A DNA stretch of 64,000 nucleotides from Aegilops tauschii subsp. strangulata. Lineage: Eukaryota > Streptophyta > Magnoliopsida > Poales > Poaceae. The notes under the pieces are model-generated. The model had not been told where the DNA came from, made no database searches, and worked only from the letters and a program-made list of their open reading frames with translations. The translations under genes and the position numbers were made by a program. Position 1 is the first letter of the stretch, and each line of letters opens with the position of its first letter. Of this stretch, positions 1 to 12,410 are shown piece by piece. The stretch lies in contig NC_053040.3 in NCBI RefSeq assembly GCF_002575655.3, forward strand, positions 456,182,780 through 456,246,779, written 5' to 3'.

Positions 1-388
1 AGAGTACATATGACGATTCAAAGAGATAGGGTAACTCTCTAATAACAACATGCCAGCAAAAGCTGAACCCAAGAACAATCCCTCAGAAGCAAAAAATACT
101 GTGCATCTCTACTTTTCTTTGATTCTTTTACATCTCCTTTCAGATTTTACTATGGTTAAGGTGTGTGTTAATTTGATCAGTCATACAGAACCAAAGAAAT
201 GTAAGAATGAGCTCATGGTATTCATTTTAGGTATTAAGAAATAAGCTATTGGGAATATGTAATGAATATAAAGATGGTGAGGACTTCAATAGACATAATG
301 AACATCAGAACGGGAAGGGCCATTTTCATTGACATGCCGAAAGAAATGTTGTGAGCAATTCTAACATGCTAAATCAGACTGACAGGTA
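1..388. other. Left flank of the outer Copia insertion
   Basis: AT-rich sequence with no credible gene. The 64-codon open frame near its start has no recognisable domain and no splice or promoter context. Before the Copia insertion this stretch joined directly to 17095, so it may be the distal part of the low-copy region that carries the candidate minus-strand gene. Confidence 0.5.
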
Positions 389-393
389 TCGCC

Positions 394-2148
394 TGTTGGA
401 AATATGCCCTAGAGGCAATAATAAAATGGTTATTGTTATATTTCCTTGTTCATGATAATTGTCTATTGTTCATGCTATAATTGTGTTATCCGGAAATCGT
501 AATACATGTGTGAACACATAGGCCATAACATGTCCCTAGTGAGCCTCTAGTTGACTAGCTCATTGATCAATAGATGGTTACGGTTTCCTGACCATGGACA
601 TTGGATGTCATTGATAACGGGATCACATCATTAGGAGAATGATGTGATGGACAAGACCCAATCCTAAGCATAGCACAAGATCGTGTAGTTCGTTTGCTAA
701 AGCTTTTCTAATGTCAAGTATCATTTCCTTAGACCATGAGATCGTGCAACTCCCGGATACCGTAGGAATGCTTTGGGTGTACCAAACGTCACAACGTAAC
801 TGGGTGGCTATAAAGGTGCACTACAGGTATCTCCGAAAGTGTCTGTTGGGTTGGCACGGATCGAGACTGGGATTTGTCACTCCGTATGACGGAGAGGTAT
901 CTCTAGGCCCACTCGGTAATGCATCATCATAATGAGCTCAATGTGACTAAGTAGTTAGTGACGGGATCATGCATTACAGAACAAGTAAAGTGACTTGCCG
1001 GTAACGAGATTGAACGAGGTATTGGGATACCGACGATCGAATCTCGGGCAAGTAACGTACCGATTGACAAAGGGAATTGTGTACGGGATTGCTTGAATCC
1101 TCGACATCGTGGTTCATCCGATGAGATCATTGTGGAACGTGTGGGAGCCAACATGGGTATCCAGACCCCGCTGTTGGTTATTGGCTAGAGAGGTGTCTCG
1201 GTCATGTCTGCATGATTCCCGAAACCGTAGGGTCTACACACTTAAGGTTCGGTGACGCTAGAGTTGTAGAGATATTAGTATGCGGTTAACCGAAAGTTGT
1301 TCGGAGTCCCGGATGAGATCCCGGACATCACGAGGAGTTCCGGAATGGTCCGGAGGTAAAGATTTATATATAGTAAGTCCAGTTTCGGCCACCGGGAGAG
1401 TTTCGGGGGTCACCGGTATTGTACCGGGACCACCGGAAGGGTCCCGGGGGTCCACCGGGTGGGGCCACCTATCCCGGAGGGCCCCATGGGCTGAAGTGGC
1501 GTGGGAACCAGCCCCTGGTGGGCTGGTGCGCCCCACCCAAGGGCCCAAGGCGCCTAGGGTTGGAAACCCTAGGGGGCCGTTGCCCCCCGTGGGGGCATGC
1601 GCCCCCCTGGTTGGAAACCCTAAGGGGGACGTTGCCCCCCGAGGGGCCGCCGCCCCGGGGGTGCCGCCCCCCCTCTAGATGGGATCTCCAAGGGGGGCAT
1701 GTGCGCCCCCTAGCCCCTATATATAGTGGAGGGGAGGGAGGGCAGCCGCACCCTAAGCCCTGGCGCCTCCCTCTCCCTCCCGTGACACCTCTTCCTCCTC
1801 CAGTAGCGCTTGGCGAAGCCCTGCTGGAATCCCGCTGCTTCCACCACCACGCCGTCGTGCTGCTGGATCTCCATCAACTTCTCCTTCCCCCTTGCTGGAT
1901 CAAGAAGGAGGAGACGTCTCCGCTCCGTACGTGTGTTGAACGCGGAGGTGCCGTCCGTTCGGCGCTAGGATCATCGGTGATTTGGATAACGACGAGTACG
2001 ACTCCATCAACCCCGTTCTCTTGAACGCTTCCGCTCGCGATCTACAAGGGTATGTAGATGCACTCCTCCCCTCTCGTTGCTAGTAAACTCCATAGATTGA
2101 TCTTGGTGATGCGTAGAAATTTTTTAATTTCTGCAACGATCCCCAACA
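394..2148 (+). repeat. 5' LTR of the outer Copia element
   Basis: 1755 bp, starting TGTTGGAAATATGCCC and ending GATCCCCAACA. It contains a GC-rich central block with tandem-like CCCTAGGG/GGAAACCC motifs (about 1540-1680), followed by a TATATATA box and a pyrimidine-rich leader. The open frames in it (about 1280-2024) are composition artefacts of the GC-rich LTR. Compared with the 3' LTR it has an extra stretch near 1575-1660 and an extra 14-15 bp near 1244. Confidence 0.93.
1718..1725 (+). promoter_or_regulatory. TATA box in the outer Copia 5' LTR
   Basis: TATATATA directly upstream of GTGGAGGGGAGG and about 430 bp before the LTR end, which is the expected place for the U3 promoter of this family. 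The same box recurs in the 3' LTR at 16659-16666, and on the minus strand in both LTRs of the inner element (7202-7209 and 14148-14155). Confidence 0.6.
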
Positions 2149-2149
2149 G

Positions 2150-2167
2150 TGGCATCTTGAGCTAGGT
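2150..2167 (+). other. Primer-binding site of the outer Copia element (decayed)
   Basis: One base after the LTR the sequence reads TGGCATCTTGAGCTAGGT. This is a mutated version of the initiator-Met tRNA complement TGGTATCAGAGC, which is intact in the inner element at 13692-13703. Confidence 0.75.
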
Positions 2168-3418
2168 CTATGCGTAGTTTCTATGCACGAGTAGAACACA
2201 AGTTGTTGTGGGTGTCGATTTTGTCAATTTACTTGCCGTTACTAGTCTTATCTTGATTCGGCGGCATCGTGGGATGAAGCGGCCCGGACCGACCTTACAC
2301 GTACGCTTACGTGAGACAGGTTCCACCGACTGACATGCACTAGTTGCATAAGGTGGCTAGCGGGTGTCTGTCTCTCCCACTTTAGTCGGATCGGATTCGA
2401 TGAAAAGGGTCCTTATGAAGGGTAAATAGAAATTGGCATATCACGTTGTGATTTTGGCGTAGGTAAGAAACGTTCTTGCTAGAAACCTATAGCAGCCACG
2501 TAAAAGTTTGCAACAACAATCAGAGGACGTCTAACTTGTTTTTGCAGCATGTGTCATGTGATGTGATATGGCCTGAAGAATGTGATGAATGATATATGTG
2601 ATGTATGAGATTGATCATGTTCTTGTAATAGGAATCACGACTTGCATGTCGATGAGTATGACAACCGGCAGGAGCCATAGGAGTTGTCTTAATTTATTTA
2701 TGACCTGCGTGTCAACTGAAACGTCATGTAATTACTTTACTTTATTGCTAACCGTTAGCCATAGTAGTAGAAGTAATAGTTGGCGAGACAACTTCATGAA
2801 GACACGATGATGGAGAACATGGTGTCATGCCGGTGACAATGATGAACATGGCGCCCCGAAGATGGAGATCAAAAGGAGCAAAATGATATTGGCCATATCA
2901 TGTCACTATTTGATTGCATGTGATGTTTATCATGTTTTACATCTTATTTGCTTAGAACGACGGTAGCATAAATAAGATGATCCCTCGCTAAAATTTCAAG
3001 AAAGTGTCCCCCCTAACTGTGCACCATTGCGAAGGTTCGTTGTTCCGAAGCACCACGTGATGATCGGGTGTGGTAGGTTCTAACATTCGCATACAATGGG
3101 TGTAAGCCAGATTTACACACGCAATACACTTAGGTTGACTTGACGAGCCTAGCATGTACATACATGGCCTCGGAACACAAGAGACCGAAAGGTCCAACAT
3201 GAGTCGTATAGCAGATACGATCAACATGAAGATGTTCACCGATGATGACTAGTCCGTCTCATGTGATGATCGGACACGGCCTAGTTGACTCAGATCATGT
3301 ATCACTTAGATGACTAGAGGGATGTCTGTCTGAGTGGGAGTTCATTAATAATTTAATTAGATGAACTTAATTATCATGAACTTAGTCTAAAATATTTACA
3401 ATATGTCTTGTAGATCAA
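2168..3418. other. Untranslated leader of the outer Copia element
   Basis: About 1.25 kb between the primer-binding site and gag with no coding evidence. The inner minus-strand element carries a matching leader at about 12450-13690, so this is a conserved, unusually long 5' leader of the family and not unique sequence. Confidence 0.6.
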
Positions 3419-3727
3419 ATGGCCCACGCTAATGTCAACCTCAACTTCAACGCGTTCCTAGAGAAAACCAAGCTGAAAGACGATGGTAGGAACTATACGG
3501 ACTGGGTCCAGAACTTGAGGATTATCCTCATAGCTGCCAAGAAAGCATATGTCCTTGAAGCACCGCTAGGTGAAGCACCCGTCCCAGCAAACCAAGACAT
3601 TATGAACGCCTGGCAAACACGTGTTGATGATTACTCCCTGGTTCAGTGCGGCATGCTTTACAGTTTAGAACCGGGGCTCCAAAAGCGTTTCGAGCAGCAC
3701 GGAGCGTGGGCTGGAGCTGCGGAATAA
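3419..3727 (+). pseudogene. Copia gag, N-terminal fragment
   Basis: 102 codons beginning MAHANVNLNFNAFLEKTKL, the start of the capsid-like Gag that packages retrotransposon RNA. The motif NYTDWVQNLRIIL is the characteristic Copia gag N-terminus (UBN2/DUF4219 region). The frame then jumps from the gag N-terminus directly into sequence that normally follows the zinc knuckle, near 3725-3755. The rest of gag, the CCHC zinc knuckle and most of the protease have therefore been deleted. This accounts for the short internal region and makes the copy unable to build particles by itself. Confidence 0.85.
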
Positions 3728-3749
3728 GCGAAGACTGGCGAAGGACGAG

Positions 3750-4895
3750 GTGACGATGCGTGTCGGGAATGGTTCCAAGGTCGATGTGATCGCCGTCGGC
3801 ACGCTACCTCTACATTTACCTACGGGATTAGTTTTAAACCTCAATAATTGTTATTTAGTGCCAGCTTTGAGCATGAACATTGTATCTGGATCTCGTTTGA
3901 TGCGAGATGGCTACTCATTTAAATCCAAGAATAATGGTTGTTCTATTTATATGAGAGATATGTTTTATGGTCATGCCCCGCTGGTCAATGGTTTATTCTT
4001 AATGAATCTCGAACGTGATGTTACGCATATTCATAGTGTGAATGCCAAGAAATGTAAGGTTGATAATGATAGTCCCACATACTTGTGGCACTGCCGCCTT
4101 GGTAACATTGGTGTCAAACGCATGAAGAAACTCCATGCAGATGGACTTTTGGAGTCTCTTGATTATGAATCATTTGACACGTGCGAACCATGCCTCATGG
4201 GCAAAATGACCAAGACTCCGTTCTCCGGAACAATGGAGCGAGCAACCAACTTATTGGAAATCATACATACTGATGTGTGCGGTCCAATGAGCGTTGAGGC
4301 TCGCGGTGGCTATCGTTATGTTCTCACCCTCACTGATGACTTAAGTAGATATGGGTATGTCTACTTAATGAAACACAAGTCTGAGACCTTTGAAAAGTTC
4401 AAGGAATTTCCGAGTGAGGTTGAGAATCAACGTGACAGGAAAATAAAGTTCTTACGATCAGATCGTGGAGGGGTTTGAGTCACGAATTTGGCACACACTT
4501 AAGGAAATGTGGAATTATTTCACAACTCACGCCGCCTGGAACACCTCAGTGTAATGGTGTGTCCGAACGTCGTAATCGCACTCTATTGGATATGGTGCGA
4601 TCTATGATGTCTCTTACCGATCTACCGCTATCATTCTGAGGTTATGCTTTAGAGACTGCCGCATTCACTTTAAATAGGGCTCTGTCGAAATCCGTTGAGA
4701 CGACACCGTATGAATTATGGTTTGGAAAGAAACCTAAGCTGTCGTTTCTTAAAGTTTGGGGATGCGATGCTTATGTCAAGAAACTTCAACCTGAAAAGCT
4801 CGAACCCAAGTCGGAAAAATGTGTCTTCATAGGATACCCTAAGGAAACCATTGGGTATACCTTCTACCTCAGATCCGAAGGCAAGAAGTAAGTGG
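3750..4895 (+). pseudogene. Copia GAG-pre-integrase and integrase, broken
   Basis: The frame from 3750 to 4478 carries the end of the protease region, the GAG-pre-integrase zinc-binding segment (LWHCRLGNIGVKRMKKLHAD with CEPCLMGKM downstream) and the start of the integrase core (IHTDVCGPM and the TDDLSRY strand). It ends at a stop just after the second catalytic-region motif RSDRGG. The remaining core (PPGTPQ, then a segment like GVSERRNRTLLDM carrying the third acidic residue) continues in another frame to about 4895, so at least one frameshift and several stops separate the catalytic residues. Integrase would have inserted the cDNA copy into the chromosome. This copy cannot encode it. Confidence 0.85.
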
Positions 4896-4902
4896 GAGGA
4901 AA

Positions 4903-6289
4903 GTGAAACCTGATGAGATGACCCCTCTCGAACCAAAAAGTAGCGCAGCACAAGAAAATGTTTCTGTGGTGCCTGCACCGACTAGAGAGGAGGTTAATGA
5001 TGACGATCATGATCAAGTTACCACTGACCTTCGTAGGTCCACAAGGACACGTTCCGCACCAGAGTGGTACGGCAACCCTGTCATGGAAATCATGTTGTTG
5101 GACAACGGTGAACCTTCGAACTATGAAGAAGCAATGGCGGGCCCAGATTCCAACTAATGGCTTGAAGCCATGCAATCCGAGATAGGATCCATGTATGAAA
5201 ACAAAGTATGGACTTTGACAGACTTGCCCGATGATCGGCGAGCGATAGAAAATAAATGGATCTTTAAGAAGAAGACGGACGCGGATGGAAATGTTACCAT
5301 CTATAAAGCTCGACTTGTCGCTAAGGGTTATCGACAAGTTCAAGGAGTTGACTACGATGAGACCTTCTCACCCATAGCGAAGCTAAAGTCCGTCCGAATC
5401 ATGTTAGCAATTGCCGCATTCTACGATTATGAAATATGGCAAATGGACGTCAAAACGGCATTCCTTAACGGCTTCCTTAAGGAAGAATTGTATATGATGC
5501 AGCCGGAAGGTTTTGTCGATCCTAAGAATGCTGGCAAGGTATGCAAGCTCCAGCGCTCAATCTATGGGCTGGTGTAGGCATCTCAGAGTTGGAACATTCG
5601 CTTTGATGAGATGATCAAAGGGAGAAGCCTGTGTTTACAAGAAAGTGAGTGGGAGCTCTGTGGCATTTCTCATATTATATGTGGATGACATGCTATTGAT
5701 GGGAAATGATATAGAATTCTTGGAAAGCATAAAGGCCTACTTGAATAAGTGTTTTTCAATGAAGGACCTTGGAGAAGCTGCTTACATATTAGGCATCAAG
5801 ATCTATAGAGATAGATCGAGACGCCTCATAGGTCTTTCACAAAGCACATACCTTGATAAGATATTGAAGAAGTTCAATATGGATCAGTCCAAGAAGGGGT
5901 TCTTGCCTGTATTGCAAGGTGTGAGATTGAGCACAGCTCAATGCCCGACCACGGCAGAAGATAGAGAAAAGATGAGTGTCATCCCCTATGCCTCGGCCAT
6001 AGGGTCTATTATGTATGCCATGCTGTGTACCAGACCTGATGTAAACCTTGCCGTAAGTTTGGTAGGGAGGTACCAAAGTAATCCCGGCATGGAACACTGG
6101 ACAGCGGTCAAGAACATCCTGAAGTACCTGAAAAGGACTAAGGATATGTTTCTCGTTTATGGAGGTGACGAAGAGCTCGTCGTAAAGGGTTATGTCGATG
6201 CTAGCTTCGACACCGATCTGGATGACTCTAAGTCACAAACCGGATACGTGTATATTTTGAATGGTGGGGCAGTCAGTTGGTGCAGTTGA
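4903..6289 (+). pseudogene. Copia reverse transcriptase, broken
   Basis: Pieces at 4903-5157, 5170-5577 and 5645-6289 together cover the Copia reverse transcriptase (RVT_2). The markers are KARLVAKGYRQVQGVDY, WQMDVKTAFLNG and LILYVDDMLLMGND, where YVDD is the polymerase active site. Stops at about 5155 and 5575, together with a deletion between 5577 and 5645, remove the join between the fingers and the palm. The order integrase then reverse transcriptase confirms Ty1/copia rather than Ty3/gypsy. Confidence 0.88.
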
Positions 6290-6301
6290 AAGCAAAGCGT
6301 C

Positions 6302-6661
6302 GTGGCGGGATCTACATGTGAAGCAGAGTACATGGCAGCCTCGGAGGCAGCACATGAAGTAATCTGGATGAAGGAGTTCATTGCTGACCTAGGAGTTATT
6401 CCCAATGCATCCGGGCCGATGACTCTCTTCTGTGACAACACTGGAGCTATTGCCCTTGCCAAGGAGCCCAGGTTTCACAAGAAGACCAGGCACATCAAGC
6501 GTCGCTTCAACTCCATTCGTGAAAATGTTCAAAATGGAGACATAGATATTTGTAAAGTGCATACGGATTTGAATGTCGCAGATCCGTTGACTAAACCTCT
6601 TCCACGGGCGAAACATGATCAACAACAGAACTCTATGGGTGTACGATTCATCACAATGTAA
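6302..6661 (+). pseudogene. Copia RNase H C-terminal segment
   Basis: Continues the polyprotein after a stop at 6287-6289 (TGA where the family reads on). The motif STCEAEYMAASEAAHEVIWM carries the catalytic Glu and is followed by the CDNTGAIALAKEP strand and the conserved HKKTRHI/FNSIREN tail. The frame closes at 6659-6661, 32 bp before the 3' LTR, which matches the normal end of the polyprotein. Confidence 0.85.
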
Positions 6662-6680
6662 CTAGATTATTGACTCTAGT

Positions 6681-6693
6681 GCAAGTGGGAGAC
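6681..6693 (+). other. Polypurine tract of the outer Copia element
   Basis: GCAAGTGGGAGAC immediately upstream of the 3' LTR start at 6694, the usual plus-strand priming site. The mirror image, GTCTCCCACTTGC, lies at 8533-8545 next to the inner element's 3' LTR. Confidence 0.75.
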
Positions 6694-6758
6694 TGTTGGA
6701 AATATGCCCTAGAGGCAATAATAAAATGGTTATTATTATATTTCCTTGTTCATGATAA
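6694..6758 (+). repeat. 3' LTR of the outer Copia element, first 65 bp
   Basis: Begins TGTTGGAAATATGCCC and is interrupted after CATGATAA by the inner element. It continues at 15486 after the TSD copy GATAA (15481-15485). Confidence 0.93.
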
Positions 6759-8532
6759 TGTTGGGGAACGTAGCAGAAATTCAAAATTTTCTACGCATCA
6801 CCAAGATCAATCTATGGAGTAACTAGCAACAAGAGAGAGGGGAGTACATCTTCATACCCTTGAAGATCGCGATGCGGAAGCGTTGCAAGAACGCGGTTGG
6901 TGGATTCGTACACGAAGCGATTCAGATCGCGGCCGAATCCGATCTAAGCACCGAACAACGGTGCCTCCGCGTTCAACACACTTGCAGCCCGGTGACGTCT
7001 CTCGTGCCTTGATCCAGCAAGGAGAGAGGAAGAGGTTGGGGAAGACTCCGTCCAGCAGCAGCACAACGGCATGGTGGTGATGGAGGAGCGTGGCACTCCA
7101 GCAGGGCTTCGCCAAGCACTGCGAGAGACGAGGAGGGAGAGGGGTAGGGCTGCGCCAAGATAGAGGGAGACTTGTGTTTATGGCAGCCCCAAAAACCCCA
7201 CTATATATAGGGGAAGGGGAGGGGCTGCGCCCCCATCTAGGGTTTCCCCCTAGGGGTGGCGGCCAGCCCTAGATGCATCTGAGGGGGCGGCCAGAGGGGG
7301 AGAGAGGGGGCGCATCCTAGGTGGGCCTTAGGCCCATCTGAGCCTAGGGTTTTCCCCCTTCCCCCTTTCCATGCGCCTTGGGCCTCTTGTGGGAGGCGCA
7401 CTAGCCCACCTAAGGGCTGGTCCCTTCCCACACTTGGCCCACGCAGGCCTCCGGGGTTGGTGGCCCCTCCCGATGGACCCCCGGAACCCTCCGATGGTCC
7501 TGGTACATTACCGGTGAGGCCCGAAACTCTTCCGATGGCCAAAACCTCACTTCCTATATATTATTCTTTACCTCCGGACCATTCCGAAACTCCTCGTGAC
7601 GTCTGGGATCTCATCCGGGACTCCGAACAACATTCGGTAACCACGTATATCTATTCCCTATAACCCTAGCGTCATCGAACCTTGAGTGTGTAGACCCTAC
7701 GGGTTCGGGAACCATGCAGACATGACCGAGACGTTCTCCGGCCAATAACCAACAGCGGGATCTGGATACCCATGTTGGCTCCCACATGTTCCACGATGAT
7801 CTCATCGGATGAATCACGATGTCGGGGATTTAATCAATCCCGTATACAATTCCCTTTGTCAATCGGTATGTTACTTGCCCGAGATTCGATCGCCGGTATC
7901 CCAGTACCTCGTTCAACCTCGTTACCGGCAAGTCACTTTACTCGTTCCGTAACGCATGATCCCGTGGCTAACTCATTAGTCACATTGAGCTCATTATGAT
8001 GATGCATTACCGAGTGGGCCCAGAGATACCTCTCCGTCATACGGAGTGACAAATCCCAGTCTCGATTCGTGCCAACCCAACAGACACTTTCGGAGATACC
8101 TGTAGTGCACCTTATAGTCACCCAGTTACGTTGTGACGTTTGGTACACCCAAAGCATTCCTACGGTATCCGGGAGTTGCACAATCTCATGGTCTAAGGAA
8201 ATGATACTTGACATTAGAAAAGCTCTTAGCAAACGAACTACACGATCTTGTGCTATGCTTAGGTTTGGGTCTTGTCCATCACATCATTCTCCTAATGATG
8301 TGATCCCGTTATCAATGACATTCAATGTCCATGGTCAGGAAACCATAACCATCTATTGATCAACGAGCTAGTCAACTAGAGGCTTACTAGGGACATGTTG
8401 TGGTCTATATATTCACACATGTATTACGGTTTCCAGTTAATACAATTATAGCATGAACAATAGACAATTATCATGAACAAGGGAATACAATAATAACCAT
8501 TTTATTATTGCCTCTAGGGAATATTTCCAACA
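6759..8532 (-). repeat. 3' LTR of the inner Copia element
   Basis: Reads on the minus strand from 8532 (TGTTGGAAATATT) to 6759 (CCCCAACA). The open frames inside it on either strand (for example about 7237-7542) are GC-rich LTR artefacts. Confidence 0.92.
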
Positions 8533-8559
8533 GTCTCCCACTTGCACTAGAGTCAATAA

Positions 8560-11500
8560 TCTAGTTCACATCACCATGTGATTAACACTCAAAGTTCACA
8601 TCGCCATGTGACTAATACCCAAGAGTTTACTAGAGTCAATAATCTAGTTCACATCACCATGTGATTAACACTCAATGAGTTCTAGGGTTTGATCATGTTA
8701 TGCTTACGAGAGAGGTTTTAGTCAACGGGTCTGCAACATTCAGATCCATGTGTGCTTTACAAATCTCTATGTCATCTTGTAGATGCGGCTACCACGCGGT
8801 ACTTGGAGCTATTCCAAATAACTGCTCTACTCTACGAATCTGGTTTACTACTCAGGGTCATCCGGATTAGTGTCAAAGTTTGCATGGACGTAACCCTTTA
8901 CGACGAACTCCTTTTCCACCTCCATAATCGAGAAAATTCCTTAGTCCACTAGATACTAAGGATAAGTTCGACCGCTGTCATGTGATCCATTCCCGGATCA
9001 CTATTGTACCCCTTGACTAACTCATGGCAAGGCACACTTCAGGTGCGGTACACAGCATAGCATACTGTAGAGCCTACATCTTAAGCATAGGGGACGACCT
9101 TCGTCCTTTCTCTCTCTTCTGCCGTGGTCAGGTCTTGAGTCTTACTCAATACTCACACCTTGTAACACAGCCAAGAACTCCTTCTTTGCTGATCTATTTT
9201 GAACTCCTTCAAAATCTTGTCACGGTATGTATTCATTTGAAAGTACTATTAAGCGTTTTTTATCTATCCTTATAGATCTTGATGCTCAATGTTCAAATAG
9301 CTTAATCCAGGTTTTCCATTGAAAAACACTTTTCAAATAACCCTGTATGCTTTCCAGAAATTCTACATCATTTCTGATCAACAATATGTTAACAACATAT
9401 ACTCATCAAAAATTCTATAGTGCTCCCACTCACTTCTTTGGAAATACAAGTTTCTCATAAACTTTGTAAAAACCCAAAATCTTTGATCATCTCATCAAAG
9501 CGTACATTCCAACTCCGAGATGCTTACTCCAGCCCTTAGAAGGATTGCTGGAGCTTTGCATACTTGTTAGCATCTTTCAGGATTGACAAAACCTTCTGGT
9601 TGTATCACATACAACCTTTCCTCAAGAAAATCGTCGAGGAAACAATGGTTTTTGACATCCTATCTGCAAGATTTCATAAATAATGCAGTAACTGCTAATA
9701 TAATTCCAACAGACACTTAGCATCGCTACGAGTGAGAAAATCTCATCGTAGTCAACTCCTTGAACTTGTCGGAAAACATCTTAACGACAAGTCGAGCTTT
9801 CTTAATGGTGACACTTACCATCATTGTCCGTCTTCCTTTTAAAATCCATCTGTACCTAACAGCCTTACGACCATCAAGTAGTTCTTCCAAAGTCTATACT
9901 TTGTTTTACACATGGATCCTCTCTCGAATTTTATGGCCTCGAGCCATTCGTCGGAATCTGGGCCCACCATCGCTTCTCCATAGCTCGTAGGTTCATTGTT
10001 GTCTAGCAACATGACTTCCAAGAGAGGATTACGTACCACTCTGAAGTAGTACACATCCTTGTCGTCCTACGAGGTTTGGTAGTGACTTTATCTGAAGTTT
10101 CATGATCACTATCATAAGCTTCCACTTCAATTGGTGTAGGTGCCACAGGAACAACTTCTTGTGCCCTGCTACACACTAGTTGAAGTGACGGTTCAATAAC
10201 CTCATCAAGTCTCCACCATCCTCCGACTCAATTCTTTCGAGAGAAACTTTTCCTCGAGAAAGGACCCGTTTCTAGAAACAATCACCTTTGCTTCCAGATC
10301 TGAAATAGGAGGTATACCCAACTGTTTTGGGTATTCTATGAAGATGCATTTATCCGCTTTGGGTTCGAGCTTATCAGCCTGAAACCTTTTCACATAACCG
10401 TCGCAGCCCCAAACTTTTAAGAAACGACAGCTTAGGTTTCTCTAAACCATAGTTCATACGGTGTCGTCTCAACGGAATTGCGTGGTGCCCTATTTAAAGT
10501 GAATGCGGTTGTCTCTAATGCCTAACCCATAAACGATAGTGGTAATTCGATAAGAGACATCATGGTATGCACTATATCCAATAGGGTGCAGTTATGATGT
10601 TCGGACTCACCATTACACTATGGTGTTCTAGGCGGTATTAGTGGTGAAACAATTTCCACAGTGTCTTAATTGTGTACCAAACTCGTAACTCAGATATTAA
10701 TCTCTATGATCATATCATAGATATTTTATCCTCTTGTCACGATGATCTTCAACTTCACGCTGAAATTACTTGAACCTTTCAATATTTCAGACTTCTGTTT
10801 CATCAAGTAAATCTACTCAAATCATCTATGAAGTAAGAACATAACGATATCCACTGCGTGCCTCGGCACTCATTGGACTGCACACATCAAAATGTATTAC
10901 TTCCAACAAGTTGCTCTCTTGTTCCATCTCACTGAAAACGAGGCCTTTCAGTCATCTTGCCCATGTGGTATGATTTGCATGTCTCAAGTGATTCAAAATC
11001 AAGTGAGTCCAAATGATCCATCTGTATGAAGTTTCTTCATGCATGTATACCAATAGACATGGTTCGCATGTCTCAATCTTTTAAAAAACGAGTGAGTCCA
11101 AAGATCCATCAACATGGAGCTTCTTCATGCGTTTTATCCCAATATGACTCAAATAGCAGTGCCACAAGTATGTGGTACTATCATTACTATCTTATATCTT
11201 TTGGCATGAACATGTGTATCACTACGATCGAGATTCAGTAAACCATTCATTTTAGGCGCAAGACCATTGAAGGTATTATTCAAATAAAAGAGTAACCATT
11301 ATTCTCCTTAAATGAATAACTGTATTGCGATAAACATAATCCAATCATGTCTATGCTCAACGCAAACACCAAATAACAATTATTTAGGTTTAACACCAAT
11401 CTCGATGGTAGAGGGAGCATGCGATGCTTGATCACATCAACCTTGGAAACACTTCCAACACATATCGTCATCTCATCTTTAGCTAGTCTCCGTTTATTTC

Positions 11501-12410
11501 GCAGCTTTTATTTCGAGTTACCAACACTTAGCAACCGAACCGGTATCTAATACCCTGGTGCTACTAGGAGTACTAGTAAAGTACACATTAATATAATGTA
11601 TATCCAATATACTTCTGTCGAACTTACCAGCCTTCTCATCTACCAAGTATCTAGGGTAGTTCTACTTCAGTGACCGTTCCCCTCATTACAGAAGCACTTA
11701 GTCTCGGGTTTGGGTTCTACCTTGGGTTTCTTCACTAGAGCAGCAACTGATTTACCGTTTCATGAAGTATCACTTCTTGCCCTTGCCCTTCTTGAAACTA
11801 GTGGTTTTACCAACCATCAACAATTGATGCTCCTACTTGATTTCTACTTTCGCGGTGTCAAACATCGTGAGTTGCTCAAGGATCATCATGTCTATCCCTG
11901 ATATGTTATAGTTCATCACGAAGCTCTAATAGCTTGGTGGCAGTGACTATGGAGAACCATCACTATCTCATCTGGAAGATTAACTCCCACTTGATTCAAG
12001 CGATTGTAGTACTCAGACAATCTGAGCACATGCTCAACGATTGAGCTTTTCTCCCTTAGTTTGCAGGCTTAAGAAACTTGTCAGTGGTCTCATACCTCTT
12101 GACGTGGGCACTAGTCTGAAATCCCAATTTCAGTCTTTGGAACATCTCATATGTTCTATGACGTTTCAAAACGTCTTTGGTGCCACAATTTTAAACCGTT
12201 AGCATTACGCACTGAACTATCACGTAGTCATCAAAACGTGTATGTCAGATGTTTCGCAACATCTACAGACGACGCTCGAGGTTCAGCACACCGAGCGGTG
12301 CATTAAGGACATAAGCCTTCTGTGCAGCAATGAGGACAATCCTCAGTATACGGACCCAGTCCGCATAATTGCTACTGTCAACTTTCAACTAAATTTTCTC
12401 TAGGAACATA
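8560..12410 (-). pseudogene. Inner Copia gag-pol, heavily decayed
   Basis: Only islands of the polyprotein can be read on the minus strand. A gag N-terminus is near 12410-12340 (an FLEK and NYADWV segment). The region after the zinc knuckle is at 11280-11471 (LVLNLNNCYLV). A post-integrase segment is at 10205-10393 (LEPKADKCIFI), and the start of reverse transcriptase is at 9839-10054 (EVMLLDNNEP, GPDSDEWLEAI). Every island is separated by stops and frameshifts, and no frame exceeds about 75 codons. Coding decay is out of proportion to the 3 percent LTR divergence, so the element was probably already defective when it was copied. Confidence 0.8.

Noticed and set aside
1258..2024. Pro/Gly/Arg-rich frames of 96-201 codons on both strands
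   Set aside because: They lie wholly inside the GC-rich part of the Copia 5' LTR and recur in the other LTR copies with indels that break the frame.
4864..5343. 159-codon minus-strand frame
   Set aside because: Antisense of the Copia reverse transcriptase; no minus-strand signals.
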